Counted from the stretch's first letter, positions 44,976 to 55,713 are shown. The stretch: 64,000 nt of DNA from Saprospiraceae bacterium (GCA_016787525.1 JAEUUP010000047.1:62001-126000); one strand, 5' to 3'. A program made the numbers and translations. The notes: generated by a model not told the origin, from the letters alone.

Positions 44976-47900
44976 ATGACAATCAAACGACTAAAAGAAA
45001 ATTACACTCAACACTTACGACAACTCTTTATAGCTTGGTGGATACTGAGGGGGTGCTTCAGCGGCTTGGCACAGACAACCATTCCTAATCATTTCTTGGT
45101 GTACAAAATGAGCAATGGTTTGCCCGGCAATATCATTTATGGTATCGCGACGGATGCAGATGGTTTTGTGTGGGTGAGTACCAATCATGGTATCGCACGT
45201 TACGATGGGCAACGGTTTGTCTTAACAAGGGACATAAATGGGCTTTCGACAATACCTCAGACGCTCAGAAGTGTCGTTTTTGCAGACAGTCATAACCACT
45301 TGTGGGTGGGCGTTTACAATGAAGGAATTTATTGTATTGATTTAAAAACATATAAAGTCCGTTTTATCAATAAAGACTACATAGATATTAACATGGGCTT
45401 TAACCCCAGTTTTACAGAAGATAAAGAAGGTAATGTCTGGTTTTACAACTCAAAAGGTCTCATCAAATGGCAACACAAAGAGAGTAAATTTTCTTTTTTT
45501 GACTTTTCTGAACACTTTAACAACAGAATTCTCCGCATCTGCAACAGTGGACAGGGCTTTCTGTGGGTAGGCACATCGGGCGGGGTTTATCGGTTCGATG
45601 CGGAAAAGAATATTTATGAACGAGAACAAGGCTTAAACAACTTAGATTCCAGAACAGCAGCCTTAGCTACCGATGACTCAGGAAACCTTTGGTTGTCTAA
45701 TTGGTATAGTAAGGAGTCAGGTATAGTTTGTTATGACCCAAATCAGCGTCAAATCCTGCATAAAATCAATAAACAAATGATTGCGCCAAATGCCAGTACC
45801 GATGCACACGATATTATTCCTTTGGGCAAAATCATTTTAATTGCTACCAATTCAAGTGGTTTGATAACTTTTGATACTGAAAGCAAGGGGTTTAATATGT
45901 ATTTGCCCGAGCCTAAGAACCCTCTCAGTATTCAATCAGAAACAGCGATTTGCGCTAAGAAAGATAAGCAAGGCAATCTATGGGTCGGCACAACCAACGG
46001 TTTACATCTACAACAAGCTCATCGGAAAGAGGTCGTTTCATTGGTGCATAATCCTTTTATTAGCAATAGTTTGATTTCAAATCTTGGTACTTCCGTTTTT
46101 AATTTAGATGATAGAAAGGTTATCTTAGGTACGCTTTCGGGCATGAGTATCTATGACCGAATGGACAAGACCTTTAAAAATATCAACCTGCCTTTGTACA
46201 ACGGCAACAACTACAACAACAATATCAATGCTATTGCAGCTGGTGAGGTGGGTAGTTTTTGGGTCGGCACATGGTCGGGTCTTTTTCGGTTGGATAAAAA
46301 CTCGGGGAGTATTTTGGAATACTATATCACCTTCAGAAATGCAGGAGAAAACCACCCCGAATCGGTCAAGCGTATGGATATACACGCTATAAAAGAGCTT
46401 TTAAGAGATAAAAAAGACAATGTATGGTTTATCAATCAAGATTTGAAGCTGGGCAAAATGACGGGCACGCCCTCCAATCGTTCGTTTGAAATATCTGAGA
46501 CACTCATGCAAGACAACGACGATAAAAATGATTTGTCCAATTGTTTGTTAGAATGGGGCGGTTATTTATACATCGGTACTGAAAACGGACTTGTCCAATA
46601 TGATTACAACACGCAGTCATTTCAATTGCTCCCAATCGCATTTCGGGAGGAAAAAGACAATATTTCTATTACCAGTCTCGAATCCTCTAATGGTTTTTTA
46701 ATGGCTATTGTCAACGGAAAACCTTATACCATCAATGTGTCAAAACAAGAGGCTGTGCCTTTGTTGATATTGAAAAGCAACGAAAAATATACTAAAATCA
46801 TACAAGATACTGAGGGGGGGATATGGCTGCTTACAGAAAACGGTATCCTGCGAACAAATAGCACAGGTAGCTCCTCGTTTTTCTATGATTCTAAACACTA
46901 TCTGAGTGATAATACTTTCCAATGGGGTGGCGAGTATCGCATAGACAAAGATGCGGATGGCAACCTTTATTTTGGTGGGTCAAAAGGTTTTACGGTTATT
47001 CAACCACAAAAAATGCAGTATCATGCGCCTCAACCCGATGTAAAAATCACTTCTATCAAGTACAACAATCAGCCTATCGAACTGGGGGAAGCGATACACT
47101 TGATTTCAGCTATTAGCCTGCCTTACGCACAACGAAGTTTTACGTTGGAGTTTACAGCATTGGGTTCTTCAATTCCAGCATTGAATCAATTTGCATATCG
47201 TTTCAATGATGGGCAATGGGTCAATTTGGGTTATCAAAGCAATGTCAATTTCAGCAATCTCGAACCAGGCACTTACCACTTGCAAGTAAAAGCGGCGAAT
47301 AGCGATGGTATATGGAATGAAGAAGGTGCAAGACTTACAATAACAATTCAACCGCCTTGGTATCGTTCTTGGTTGGCTTGGTTGGTCTATTTAGGTGCTT
47401 TAAGTTATGGCATTTATCAGTATTACTTGTATCAACTAAAACGTAGAATGGAGCAATCCGAAACGCAGCGATTGAAAGAGTTAGATACTATCAAAACCCG
47501 TTTCTACGCCAACGTTTCACACGAATTGCGCACTCCCTTGACCTTGCTCTTAGCCCCCCTCAGTACTGTTTTGAAAAATGGGAAACTCGACAACCGCGAT
47601 TTTACTTTGGTGCGATTGGCACGACAAAATGCACAAAGTTTGTTGAAATTGGTGAATGAAATATTGGATTTGAACAAACTCGAAGCCAAGAAATTAGAAT
47701 TGAAAGAAGAAAAAACAGTGGTTTACAATCTGATTCGGCGTATTGCTGCTGGCTTTGAGTCGGCAGCGGAGGTACAACACATTCATTTTATCTTCGATTA
47801 TCGCGCCGATAGCTATTTGCAATTGAGTTTAGACACCAATAAGTTTGAAAAAATACTCAATAACCTGTTGTCCAATGCTTGTAAGTTTACCAAAGCCAAT

Positions 47901-49085
47901 GGTACAATTACCTTGACTGTAACAGAAGAACAAATCACCTTGAAAATATCGGTTGCTGATACAGGACGTGGTATTCACCCCGATGATTTGCCGCATATTT
48001 TCAACCGTTTTTACCAATCCAATCAGGCCGATGCTTTGACCGAAGGCGGTACAGGCATCGGATTGTCACTTTCGATGGAGTTGGCAAAACTCATGGGCGG
48101 GCAATTGACAGTACAGAGTACGCTGGGCGAAGGTTCTGTTTTTACATTTGACCTACCCAAAAAAGAGGTTTTAGGAACAGTAACAGATGCAGCAGAAATT
48201 ATCAATAATCAAAATAGTGCAATCGAAGAGGAGCATTTGGACATGCAATTGACCCCCTCAGTATTTCTACCTAAAACGATCGAGAACGGCGAACGAAAAA
48301 CAGTCTTGATTGTCGAGGACAACCAAAGTTTGCGCGACTATTTGACTTTGATTTTAGAGCCATACTACACCGTCTTAAAAGCAGAAAATGGACAAGTTGC
48401 TTTGACTATTTTAGAAAAAGGTGTGAACCCAAATTTGATTTTATCGGATGTGATGATGCCTATGATGGATGGTTTTCAACTCTTATCTTATCTAAAAACC
48501 AACCCAACATTCAGCCTGATACCTGTCGTGATGCTCACGGCGAGAGCTGAATTGCAAGACAAACTCAAAGCCTTACGCATTGGTGTAGATGATTATTTGA
48601 TAAAACCATTTGAGGAAGAAGAACTTCTCGTGCGTATTGAAAATCTTTTGAAAAATGCACAAAACCGAGAAGTCATGCAGCAAGAAAATCTCAGCGTGAC
48701 AACACTGGAAGCCACCGAAACCGACAATCCGACATCCGATACACTTAGTCCCCCCCTCAGTATAGATGATTTAAAATGGCTGTCTGAGTTGGAAAATATG
48801 GTGCGCGACAATATCAGTGACTACAATTTGTCAACTGACCGCATGGCGGAGATGTTGTTCGTTAGCCGTGCTCAGTTTTACCGCCGCGTGCGTATGCTCA
48901 CAGGTCTGACACCCATCGAATACCTCCAAGAAGTGCGTTTCAATCACGCCCGCTACCTACTCGAACAACGCACAGTGAGCAGCGTGAAAGCGGCAGCTGC
49001 GGCAGTTGGTATGCGCCAAGTGCAGAACTTCTCTCAACATTTTAAAGAACGGTTTGGCAAGTCGCCTTCTGAGTATTTGAGTTAA
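44976..49085 (+). CDS. Hybrid two-component system sensor-regulator (Reg_prop / HisKA / REC / AraC)
   Basis: 1369 residues in one polypeptide. An N-terminal membrane signal, then roughly two seven-bladed Reg_prop propellers (repeats such as GFVWVSTNHGIARYDG, NLWVGTTNGLHLQ) and a Y_Y_Y domain (about 710-790) form the periplasmic sensor. A transmembrane helix follows near residue 800. HisKA has His849 in NVSHELRTPL; the ATPase has NLLSNACKFT, DTGRGIHPDD and GGTGIGLSL. The receiver carries Asp1158 in LSDVMMPMMDG, and the C-terminus is an AraC helix-turn-helix. Five exact motif copies lie here: 45044 (LRG, in the signal peptide), 46809 (TEGG), 47554 (PLS in the HisKA helix), 48253 (PSV, linker) and 48750 (PPLS, linker before AraC). 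No glycan-utilisation locus adjoins it, so the ligand is unknown. Confidence 0.93.
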   Translation: MTIKRLKENYTQHLRQLFIAWWILRGCFSGLAQTTIPNHFLVYKMSNGLPGNIIYGIATDADGFVWVSTNHGIARYDGQRFVLTRDINGLSTIPQTLRSVVFADSHNHLWVGVYNEGIYCIDLKTYKVRFINKDYIDINMGFNPSFTEDKEGNVWFYNSKGLIKWQHKESKFSFFDFSEHFNNRILRICNSGQGFLWVGTSGGVYRFDAEKNIYEREQGLNNLDSRTAALATDDSGNLWLSNWYSKESGIVCYDPNQRQILHKINKQMIAPNASTDAHDIIPLGKIILIATNSSGLITFDTESKGFNMYLPEPKNPLSIQSETAICAKKDKQGNLWVGTTNGLHLQQAHRKEVVSLVHNPFISNSLISNLGTSVFNLDDRKVILGTLSGMSIYDRMDKTFKNINLPLYNGNNYNNNINAIAAGEVGSFWVGTWSGLFRLDKNSGSILEYYITFRNAGENHPESVKRMDIHAIKELLRDKKDNVWFINQDLKLGKMTGTPSNRSFEISETLMQDNDDKNDLSNCLLEWGGYLYIGTENGLVQYDYNTQSFQLLPIAFREEKDNISITSLESSNGFLMAIVNGKPYTINVSKQEAVPLLILKSNEKYTKIIQDTEGGIWLLTENGILRTNSTGSSSFFYDSKHYLSDNTFQWGGEYRIDKDADGNLYFGGSKGFTVIQPQKMQYHAPQPDVKITSIKYNNQPIELGEAIHLISAISLPYAQRSFTLEFTALGSSIPALNQFAYRFNDGQWVNLGYQSNVNFSNLEPGTYHLQVKAANSDGIWNEEGARLTITIQPPWYRSWLAWLVYLGALSYGIYQYYLYQLKRRMEQSETQRLKELDTIKTRFYANVSHELRTPLTLLLAPLSTVLKNGKLDNRDFTLVRLARQNAQSLLKLVNEILDLNKLEAKKLELKEEKTVVYNLIRRIAAGFESAAEVQHIHFIFDYRADSYLQLSLDTNKFEKILNNLLSNACKFTKANGTITLTVTEEQITLKISVADTGRGIHPDDLPHIFNRFYQSNQADALTEGGTGIGLSLSMELAKLMGGQLTVQSTLGEGSVFTFDLPKKEVLGTVTDAAEIINNQNSAIEEEHLDMQLTPSVFLPKTIENGERKTVLIVEDNQSLRDYLTLILEPYYTVLKAENGQVALTILEKGVNPNLILSDVMMPMMDGFQLLSYLKTNPTFSLIPVVMLTARAELQDKLKALRIGVDDYLIKPFEEEELLVRIENLLKNAQNREVMQQENLSVTTLEATETDNPTSDTLSPPLSIDDLKWLSELENMVRDNISDYNLSTDRMAEMLFVSRAQFYRRVRMLTGLTPIEYLQEVRFNHARYLLEQRTVSSVKAAAAAVGMRQVQNFSQHFKERFGKSPSEYLS

Positions 49086-49089
49086 AGAG

Positions 49090-49122
49090 CGGCAGCGAGG
49101 CTTTTGAGCAGCGAAGCTGCCG
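49090..49122 (+). terminator. Hairpin after the hybrid regulator
   Basis: CGGCAGC (49090-49096) pairs with GCTGCCG (49116-49122), followed by TTTTG. An AATTACCGAAGTATTG repeat related to the 9284-9450 cluster lies at 49138. Confidence 0.65.
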
Positions 49123-49175
49123 TTTTGTATCTGAAAAATTACCGAAGTATTGAAATTCTAATAGATTTAACAAAA

Positions 49176-52100
49176 TCAATGGCTTTTCACTACTTTTTTT
49201 ACTACATAACCTTTATCGGTTTCAACTTTTAGGAAATACAAACCATTTGGTAGCCCTTGCATACTGAGGGGTGTCCAATTTTGAGCTTTCCCAAGTTTTT
49301 GTTGCACTAAGACTTTGCCCTCAATGCTCATCAAACTAATGGTAGCGTGTTGTATTTCAGTCAAAATATCCACATTCACTACATCATTTGTCGGATTCGG
49401 AAAAACATTGACACCAATAGACGCTGCTACTTCTTTTGTTGGAATGGTCAAATCGGGTTCGACGATTGTGCCACGCCCTGCTGCTTCTGCAGTCAAATTG
49501 TCGCCTTGGCTACTCGTCAGGCGAGCCGTAGATTGGTAATTGACCATATCAAAAAATAGTAAATCATCCACAAACCAACCCGTTGAATTGATCGTTGCAT
49601 TGGACTTGAAGTAAAAACGGACTTGTATCTTTTTTCCGACAAAATCTTTTAAATCCACATAAGTTGCTTCAAAACTGTCTTGAACGCCCCAAAAAGCTTG
49701 CGTTTTGAATGGATAAGTCAGATAAGTTGGTCCTGTCGCATTGTTGCGGAACATTTTGCTACTTAGGTCTTGCCAACCTGTATCATTTTCGACATAAGCC
49801 TCAAAAATACCCGAATCGTTGCCCCCCTCAGTATTGAAGCGATGCCAAAACCGTACAACAGGTTGTTTGCCACTAATCAAAATAGGTTGGGTCAAACTAA
49901 GCAATTGGTCGGATGTACCTGTGCCATTTGCTGCCATAACAGAACGTTTACCAAGAGGTCTTTTTGTGTCTTGCGCTCTTGCCCAAGTGCGTGAGCCTGA
50001 GGCGATTAGGCTATCAAAAAGTATCGTTGGGCGTTCAAAACCTTCAAAAAGCTGTGATTTTGAGGTTTTTGACGCACTGCTACGCAAGCGATATTTGATT
50101 TCTAAAGAATCGCCACTGCGCAAACTGTCTATGATGGGGAATGCCAATTGGTTTGGGAATGTGATTGAAATAGGGCCTGTGGTTGGAGAAATCAAACCAA
50201 CAAAACTCGCACTATCAGGCACAACATCTCGGATGGCTAAATTTTTTGCCGTCGTTTTTTTGTAGTTGATAACTTTCAAACTGACATCAAATGTCTCACC
50301 TGCATTGATATTGGAGGAGACCGATTTTGTGAATTTTAAGGCATTTGAGCAAGTGGGCAATACATCAAATGCTTCTACATTGTCTGTCGCACGTGAGCCT
50401 AAACCTTGTTTTGCCGAAACACCCATACCCCGACGCGCAAAAACTTCCCAAATCAGGCATTGGTTTTCACCATTATTATTGGCTCGGTCAGCAGCTAAGA
50501 TGGCATCGCGTCCGTCTAAGAAGCCTGGGTTGCAAGGCTGCAACTTCATGCCGTCCATGACCAACTGAATGGCTTTGCCGTTGCCACTCGTACGGTTTGT
50601 GATGTCGGCGTTCCAACCGTATTTGTCCACCATTGCCCAATACAAGTCCCATATCGTGGTTGCCCAAATTTCACCAATGGGGTGTGGTGACGCTTGGTTG
50701 AGATAAATATTATTGTAGGTATGTGGATTGATAGTCATGTCGGTCGAGTAGGGATAGCGCCGAATGCCGACCCCATTGGTGTTTTGACGCAAAGCAAAAT
50801 TGCCCATACCTCGCGCCATATTGCCTCTATCACCAGGTTTGGCACTGGTTATCATAGCAAAAAAATCACTCCATCCTTCACCCATTTGCTCACCTTGAGA
50901 TAAGCAACTCGAATTGAGAGGGCCGCCTGTCAAACGAGTCGAAATACCGTGTCCGTATTCGTGGGCAATGATGCCATTGTCAAAATCACCATCTACAAAG
51001 TCAACGCCCACAGTATCGGCAGGCGTGCCAAACAGGCGTACTTGTAGGTCGTTGCCAACGGCTAGTTTGAGGCGGTCGCAATCGGTACTTGACATAATGA
51101 TAGACGGAATACGCACTTGACGAGCTAATTCATCAATAGTATCACCGAAAACATTAGGCGTAGTAGTTGAATTATAGCATATGATGACGGCGATTGCGCC
51201 ACTGTCTTGTGCATTGATGATTTTTCGAGCATAACTGCAACCCGATAAACTTGTACCTCTATCAATCAAAGCAATTTTGCCAGCCAAATTGACTTTAGAT
51301 GGGTTACAAGCTCTGGTAGGATTGGCAGTGCCATCGTTGAATAGTACAACTTGCCCCGAAATAGGTGTGAATGGCAATCGAGGTCCGAACGTTGCCACAC
51401 CTGTATTGTAAACGCGCACCAAACTTGCTGGTGCAGTGACCTCTAAGTGGGGTAGATTGCGACGACTCCATAGATACATTTGCATCCGACCGTTAAGACC
51501 ATCAACAGGGGGCGAAAAATTAGCGTTGTTGAGCGTAGGGTCAGGCAATTTGCCCCCATCTTGGGCTTGTGACAGCACATGGTCGTTGCCACGTCCTTGA
51601 CCTGTATAGTTTTTCTGTTGAAAATTGCCTGCAACTTCATCAAAGCCATACCTAAACGAGATGTCGTGCATCATATTCGTCATATAAAAAAGGTTGACAG
51701 TTGCTGCATTTTTCACTGAATCGGCTGAAGCAAAAGGACTGTAAGGATAGTCAAAAACCAAGTTTTGTCCGCCATTGGGTTCGTCGCCCTGTGACACATT
51801 TCGGTTGTATAAATCCAAAAAAGCGTGAGCATTATTACCTCTGGTGATGGTAAAATCAGCACCTACTGTTCCTGATGTATCGTGCCACCCATAAGGTGAA
51901 GCCAGCACGTCGGCAGGGTCGTCCACCAAAATAGAGTTGCCATAAAGCGGGCTTTCTGTCGGCAATTTGAACACTCGGTAAGTACCATTTCCTGCCAAAG
52001 TGGTTGTTTCAATCATTTTCTGAGGCTCAACACTCGTTTTACTGAGGGGGTATGAAAAGTGTTCAGGACAATCTGTCTCTTGATTTTTCAAGAAATGTTC

Positions 52101-52757
52101 GTCGAAAGAACAATGCAATGTGAGGCTTTTCTTATCCAAAACTGCCCCCGACATTGCATCAATACGGATTGACCAATGGTCATCACTATTGGTTGCATCT
52201 ATGTTTATATCCCACACCAAGCGTGATTCTCCAGTTTCGATATTTGGGAAAAACAGTAATTTAACAGTCATTTTTTGATGAGAAACGCTTTTATCTTCAA
52301 AAATAGACTCGTTTTTACTCACTATACTGAGGGGGGTATTTTTTTCAGAAAATAATAAACCGACATCACTTGCAGCAATGGATAGGGCTTGGACAGGTGA
52401 CAGAGTAGGTGCTGTCGCATTGATTTTCAAATTAGGGATAAAGCGATTGCCCGCAAAAAGGACTTCGCCCGACGGTAGTACATTGACGTTTACAATGGCA
52501 TTATAGACTTCGATACCGTTTTTGCGCTGAATCAGAAATACATGTGTCAAGCCATTGTGTTGTGTTTCGTAGTTGTACTGAACGGCGACATCGGCAATGT
52601 CTGATTCTGTCAAGCCCCAAGATTTTGCCTTGATTTTTAAGTAATTAAGGGCGATTTCGGTAGCATTTGAATTTTTCTGAGCTTCTATTTCGGTTGAAAG
52701 CAGCAGTCCAAATAGCATCAAACCGCAAGAGAAGAAGTGATGGATGAAGATTTTCAT
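49176..52757 (-). CDS. M36 (fungalysin-like) metalloprotease with PA insert and T9SS sorting domain
   Basis: 1193 residues. Signal peptide, an FTP propeptide region (VFLIQRKNGIEVYNAIVNVNVLP), then the M36 catalytic domain with zinc site HEYGH (599-603) plus a downstream Glu ligand in EQMGEGWSDFFA. A PA-domain insertion precedes the zinc site (GKIALIDRGTSLSGCSYARKI). After the protease come a DUF11-like segment (FTKSVSSNINAGETFDVSLKV) and a jelly-roll-like domain. The C-terminal type A sorting domain is NVFPNPTNDVVNVDI ... GLYFLKVETDKG. It is probably a secreted, surface-attached protease. Motifs: 52326 (PLS), 52041 (PLS, in the propeptide), 49822 (TEGG) and 49263 (PLS). Convergent with the hybrid regulator. 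Confidence 0.93.
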   Translation of the reverse strand: MKIFIHHFFSCGLMLFGLLLSTEIEAQKNSNATEIALNYLKIKAKSWGLTESDIADVAVQYNYETQHNGLTHVFLIQRKNGIEVYNAIVNVNVLPSGEVLFAGNRFIPNLKINATAPTLSPVQALSIAASDVGLLFSEKNTPLSIVSKNESIFEDKSVSHQKMTVKLLFFPNIETGESRLVWDINIDATNSDDHWSIRIDAMSGAVLDKKSLTLHCSFDEHFLKNQETDCPEHFSYPLSKTSVEPQKMIETTTLAGNGTYRVFKLPTESPLYGNSILVDDPADVLASPYGWHDTSGTVGADFTITRGNNAHAFLDLYNRNVSQGDEPNGGQNLVFDYPYSPFASADSVKNAATVNLFYMTNMMHDISFRYGFDEVAGNFQQKNYTGQGRGNDHVLSQAQDGGKLPDPTLNNANFSPPVDGLNGRMQMYLWSRRNLPHLEVTAPASLVRVYNTGVATFGPRLPFTPISGQVVLFNDGTANPTRACNPSKVNLAGKIALIDRGTSLSGCSYARKIINAQDSGAIAVIICYNSTTTPNVFGDTIDELARQVRIPSIIMSSTDCDRLKLAVGNDLQVRLFGTPADTVGVDFVDGDFDNGIIAHEYGHGISTRLTGGPLNSSCLSQGEQMGEGWSDFFAMITSAKPGDRGNMARGMGNFALRQNTNGVGIRRYPYSTDMTINPHTYNNIYLNQASPHPIGEIWATTIWDLYWAMVDKYGWNADITNRTSGNGKAIQLVMDGMKLQPCNPGFLDGRDAILAADRANNNGENQCLIWEVFARRGMGVSAKQGLGSRATDNVEAFDVLPTCSNALKFTKSVSSNINAGETFDVSLKVINYKKTTAKNLAIRDVVPDSASFVGLISPTTGPISITFPNQLAFPIIDSLRSGDSLEIKYRLRSSASKTSKSQLFEGFERPTILFDSLIASGSRTWARAQDTKRPLGKRSVMAANGTGTSDQLLSLTQPILISGKQPVVRFWHRFNTEGGNDSGIFEAYVENDTGWQDLSSKMFRNNATGPTYLTYPFKTQAFWGVQDSFEATYVDLKDFVGKKIQVRFYFKSNATINSTGWFVDDLLFFDMVNYQSTARLTSSQGDNLTAEAAGRGTIVEPDLTIPTKEVAASIGVNVFPNPTNDVVNVDILTEIQHATISLMSIEGKVLVQQKLGKAQNWTPLSMQGLPNGLYFLKVETDKGYVVKKVVKSH

Positions 52758-52850
52758 TAAAGACGTATTTTTAGGTGATGAATCGGGCTGAAAAATAGAT
52801 ATTTTATTCCGTAATCGTTTGAAATAGGCTTATTTCTTCGTTAAAAAACC

Positions 52851-52858
52851 TAATTTTG
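52851..52858 (+). promoter_or_regulatory. prfC promoter -7 element
   Basis: TAATTTTG, 29 bases before ATG 52888. Confidence 0.5.
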
Positions 52859-52887
52859 CGCCGCAAAAAATAATTTAAGATTCCAAT

Positions 52888-54465
52888 ATGTCATTTATCG
52901 AAGAATTAAAACGCCGCCGCACCTTTGGCATCATCAGTCACCCCGACGCGGGTAAAACGACTTTGACCGAAAAACTCTTACTTTTTGGTGGTGCGATTCA
53001 GATTGCAGGCGCAGTTAAGTCAAATAAAATTAAAAAACACGCCACCTCCGATTTTATGGAAATCGAAAAACAAAGAGGTATTTCGGTTGCCACTTCTGTT
53101 ATGGCGTTTGATTATAATAGTTTAAAAATTAATATTTTAGATACGCCTGGTCACCAAGACTTTGCTGAAGATACGTATCGTACTTTGACGGCTGTGGACT
53201 CGGTCATCGTGGTCGTGGATGTGGCAAAAGGTGTCGAATCACAAACTGAGAAATTGGTAGGTGTGTCGCGTATGCGCAATACGCCAATTATTGTTTTTAT
53301 CAATAAACTCGACCGTGAAGGACAAGATGCTTTCGACCTATTGGACGAAATCGAGCAAAAATTAGGCTTGCGTGTGCGTCCCCTCAGTTGGCCCATCGGA
53401 ATGGGTAGCAACTTTCAAGGGGTCTATAATTTGTATGAGAAAAAACTCAACTTGTTCCGTCCACATGGGAAACAAGACGATGAAGTCATTATTTTTGACG
53501 ACCTCAATGACCCTGAATTAGATGAAATCATCAATCCTCGTGCGGCTGCCAAATTGCGCGAAGAAGTGGAAATGATAGAGTCGGTTTATGACCCTTTCGA
53601 CGCTCAAGCGTATCGAGATGGCAAAATTCAACCCGTTTTTTTCGGCTCTGCGGTCAATAATTTTGGCGTAAAGGAATTGTTGGATTGTTTTTGTGATATT
53701 GCGCCCTCGCCCTTGCCTCGTTTTACGGAGGAACGCACGATAGAGCCAGAAGAGCAGAAATTTACAGGCTTTGTCTTCAAAATACATGCAAATATGGATC
53801 CCAAACACCGCGACCGCATCGCTTTTGTCCGTATTTGTAGCGGTAAGTTTGAACGTGGGACGAAGTATTTGCATGTCCGAAACAATAAATTGATGCAATT
53901 TTCAAACCCAACATCGTTTATGGCAGCCAAAAAGGAAATCGTGGACGAGGCATTCCCTGGCGATATTGTGGGTTTGTATGACAGTGGTAATTTCAAAATT
54001 GGCGATACACTTACTGAGGGGGAGGTTTTGCATTTCAAAGGTATTCCAAGTTTTTCGCCCGAACAATTCCGTTATGTCAACAACACCGACCCATTGAAAA
54101 CCAAGCAGTTCCAAAAAGGCTTGGAACAGTTGATGGATGAAGGCGTGGCACAGTTGTTTACCCGTGATATGAACCAACGCAAAATAGTTGGCACAGTGGG
54201 TGCGTTGCAGTTTGAGGTGATTCAGTACCGTATGAAAGGCGAATATGGGGCAAGTTGCGATTACGAACCTGTCAACTTGCACAAAGCATTTTGGGTTACT
54301 TGCGATGATAAAAAGGCATATGATGAGTTTTATGACCGCCGCCGCCGCGATATGGCAACAGACAAACATGGCAACCCTGTTTTTTTGGCTGAATCGGCTT
54401 GGGCTTTGCAAATGGCGCAAGAACAACATCCGAAAGTACAATTTCATATAAAATCTGATTTTTAA
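52888..54465 (+). CDS. prfC: Peptide chain release factor 3
   Basis: 525 residues. GTPase that recycles RF1/RF2 after termination. G1 is HPDAGKTT (18-25), G3 is [10 protein letters not shown]4 is [10 protein letters not shown], and the effector loop region is [15 protein letters not shown]. Two beta-barrel domains follow, as in E. coli RF3 (529 residues). Motif copies: 53380-53388 (without the final A; encodes PLS in [10 protein letters not shown], a family-conserved site) and 54013-54022 (encodes TEG in [10 protein letters not shown], also typical of RF3). Both lie at positions where the encoded residues fit the family. Confidence 0.96.
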   Translation: MSFIEELKRRRTFGIISHPDAGKTTLTEKLLLFGGAIQIAGAVKSNKIKKHATSDFMEIEKQRGISVATSVMAFDYNSLKINILDTPGHQDFAEDTYRTLTAVDSVIVVVDVAKGVESQTEKLVGVSRMRNTPIIVFINKLDREGQDAFDLLDEIEQKLGLRVRPLSWPIGMGSNFQGVYNLYEKKLNLFRPHGKQDDEVIIFDDLNDPELDEIINPRAAAKLREEVEMIESVYDPFDAQAYRDGKIQPVFFGSAVNNFGVKELLDCFCDIAPSPLPRFTEERTIEPEEQKFTGFVFKIHANMDPKHRDRIAFVRICSGKFERGTKYLHVRNNKLMQFSNPTSFMAAKKEIVDEAFPGDIVGLYDSGNFKIGDTLTEGEVLHFKGIPSFSPEQFRYVNNTDPLKTKQFQKGLEQLMDEGVAQLFTRDMNQRKIVGTVGALQFEVIQYRMKGEYGASCDYEPVNLHKAFWVTCDDKKAYDEFYDRRRRDMATDKHGNPVFLAESAWALQMAQEQHPKVQFHIKSDF

Positions 54466-54519
54466 AAATTGTACTTTTAAGGCGATATTTACCACCTATC
54501 ATCAACCAATATTAGAGTC

Positions 54520-55641
54520 ATGAATCTGACACAACGCAACATTGCAATCGCTGTTTCTCTGCTTATTGCAGGCGCAATTCTTTGGTATTTTAGGGAAATC
54601 GTCGCCTATGTCCTCATTGCATGGGTTGTGTCTATGCTTGGACAACCGCTTATGCGTTTTTTTCACAATCGTGTGCGCATTGGCAAGCGGCGGATACCCC
54701 CCTCAGTAGTCGCGGTTTTTGTACTCACTTTTTTTGTACTAATTATCTTTTCTTTAGTCTCCATCTTTGTTCCATTGGTTGTTACTCAGGCGAATAATTT
54801 GTCACAAATTGACTATAATGCTTTTGCCAATGGTCTGAAACAACCGATTCAAGAACTGACAGACTGGGGGCATCGTTTTGGCTTGATAAAACCCAAAGAA
54901 GACATTGTTGTGGCATTGCAACATTCGTTCTCTGCGTGGTTTTCGCCCACTTTGGTCAGCGATTTTTTCAGAAATATGCTGATGACAGCGAGCAGTATGG
55001 CGATTGGTACGGTATCCGTTTTATTCATTTCTTTTTTCTTTCTGAAAGAGCGCAATATGTTCACCGAGTTTGTTGCACAACTCGTGCCACGGCAATATGA
55101 TAGTGGCATTCGGGATGCTGTCAGCGATACAACGACTATGTTGTCGCGCTATTTCAGTGGCTTGTTGTTGCAGATGGCTTTTGTTGCGGTGTTTCTCACG
55201 GCGGCTCTGTGGATAATGGGGATTCAAAATGCTTTATTGATTGCTATTTTTGCCGCACTTATTAATATTGTCCCTTATTTGGGTCCTATGATGGGTTGTG
55301 CTTTTGCACTTTTGATTACGATTTCATCGAGTTTGCACCTTGATTTTTATGAACAAACTGTGCCGATGCTTATCAAAGTGACGGTTTTGTTTGGCTCGAT
55401 GCAGTTCTTAAACGATTGGATTATTCAGCCTGCTATTTTTTCTAACCGAGTTGCAGCGCATCCTTTGGAGATTTTTATCATTACTTTGGTTGGTGCAAAA
55501 ATCGGTGGCATCGGCGGCATGATTCTCGCCATTCCGACTTATACAGTCATTCGGATTGTAGCGAGAGAGTTTTTCAATCACATCCGTATTGTCCGAAAAA
55601 TCACAAGTACGCTCGATGAGGTAGTGCCGAATAATGATTGA
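54520..55641 (+). CDS. AI-2E family transporter / permease (PerM-like)
   Basis: 373 residues with about eight membrane segments, including an N-terminal pair separated by a basic loop (MRFFHNRVRIGKRRIPPSVVAVF). Typical family stretches are FISFFFLKERNMFTEFVAQLVP and NIVPYLGPMMGCAFALLI (the conserved N-x-x-PYxG helix), plus QPAIFSNRVAAHPLEIFIITLVGAKIGGIGGMILAIP. Members export small molecules; a role in autoinducer-2 export is only established for some, and substrate assignment here is open. The motif at 54697-54708 encodes PPSV in the cytoplasmic loop after the first helix. Confidence 0.9.
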   Translation: MNLTQRNIAIAVSLLIAGAILWYFREIVAYVLIAWVVSMLGQPLMRFFHNRVRIGKRRIPPSVVAVFVLTFFVLIIFSLVSIFVPLVVTQANNLSQIDYNAFANGLKQPIQELTDWGHRFGLIKPKEDIVVALQHSFSAWFSPTLVSDFFRNMLMTASSMAIGTVSVLFISFFFLKERNMFTEFVAQLVPRQYDSGIRDAVSDTTTMLSRYFSGLLLQMAFVAVFLTAALWIMGIQNALLIAIFAALINIVPYLGPMMGCAFALLITISSSLHLDFYEQTVPMLIKVTVLFGSMQFLNDWIIQPAIFSNRVAAHPLEIFIITLVGAKIGGIGGMILAIPTYTVIRIVAREFFNHIRIVRKITSTLDEVVPNND

Positions 55642-55658
55642 ATGGTCAAGCGTGGAAT

Positions 55659-55699
55659 AAAAAAGCGCATAAAACCCAACAGGCTTTATGCGCTTTTTT
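55659..55699. terminator. Terminator between the AI-2E gene and the DUF3108 gene
   Basis: Arms AAAAAAGCGCATAAA and TTTATGCGCTTTTTT around an 11-base loop, between convergent genes. Confidence 0.85.
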
Positions 55700-55713
55700 A
55701 TTTTAAAAAACTG

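Noticed and set aside
45918..45930. CCCTCTCAGTA as a copy of the iterated word
   Set aside because: It lacks the CCCC tract and encodes a natural NPLSIQSE propeller segment; treated only as a possible decayed copy.
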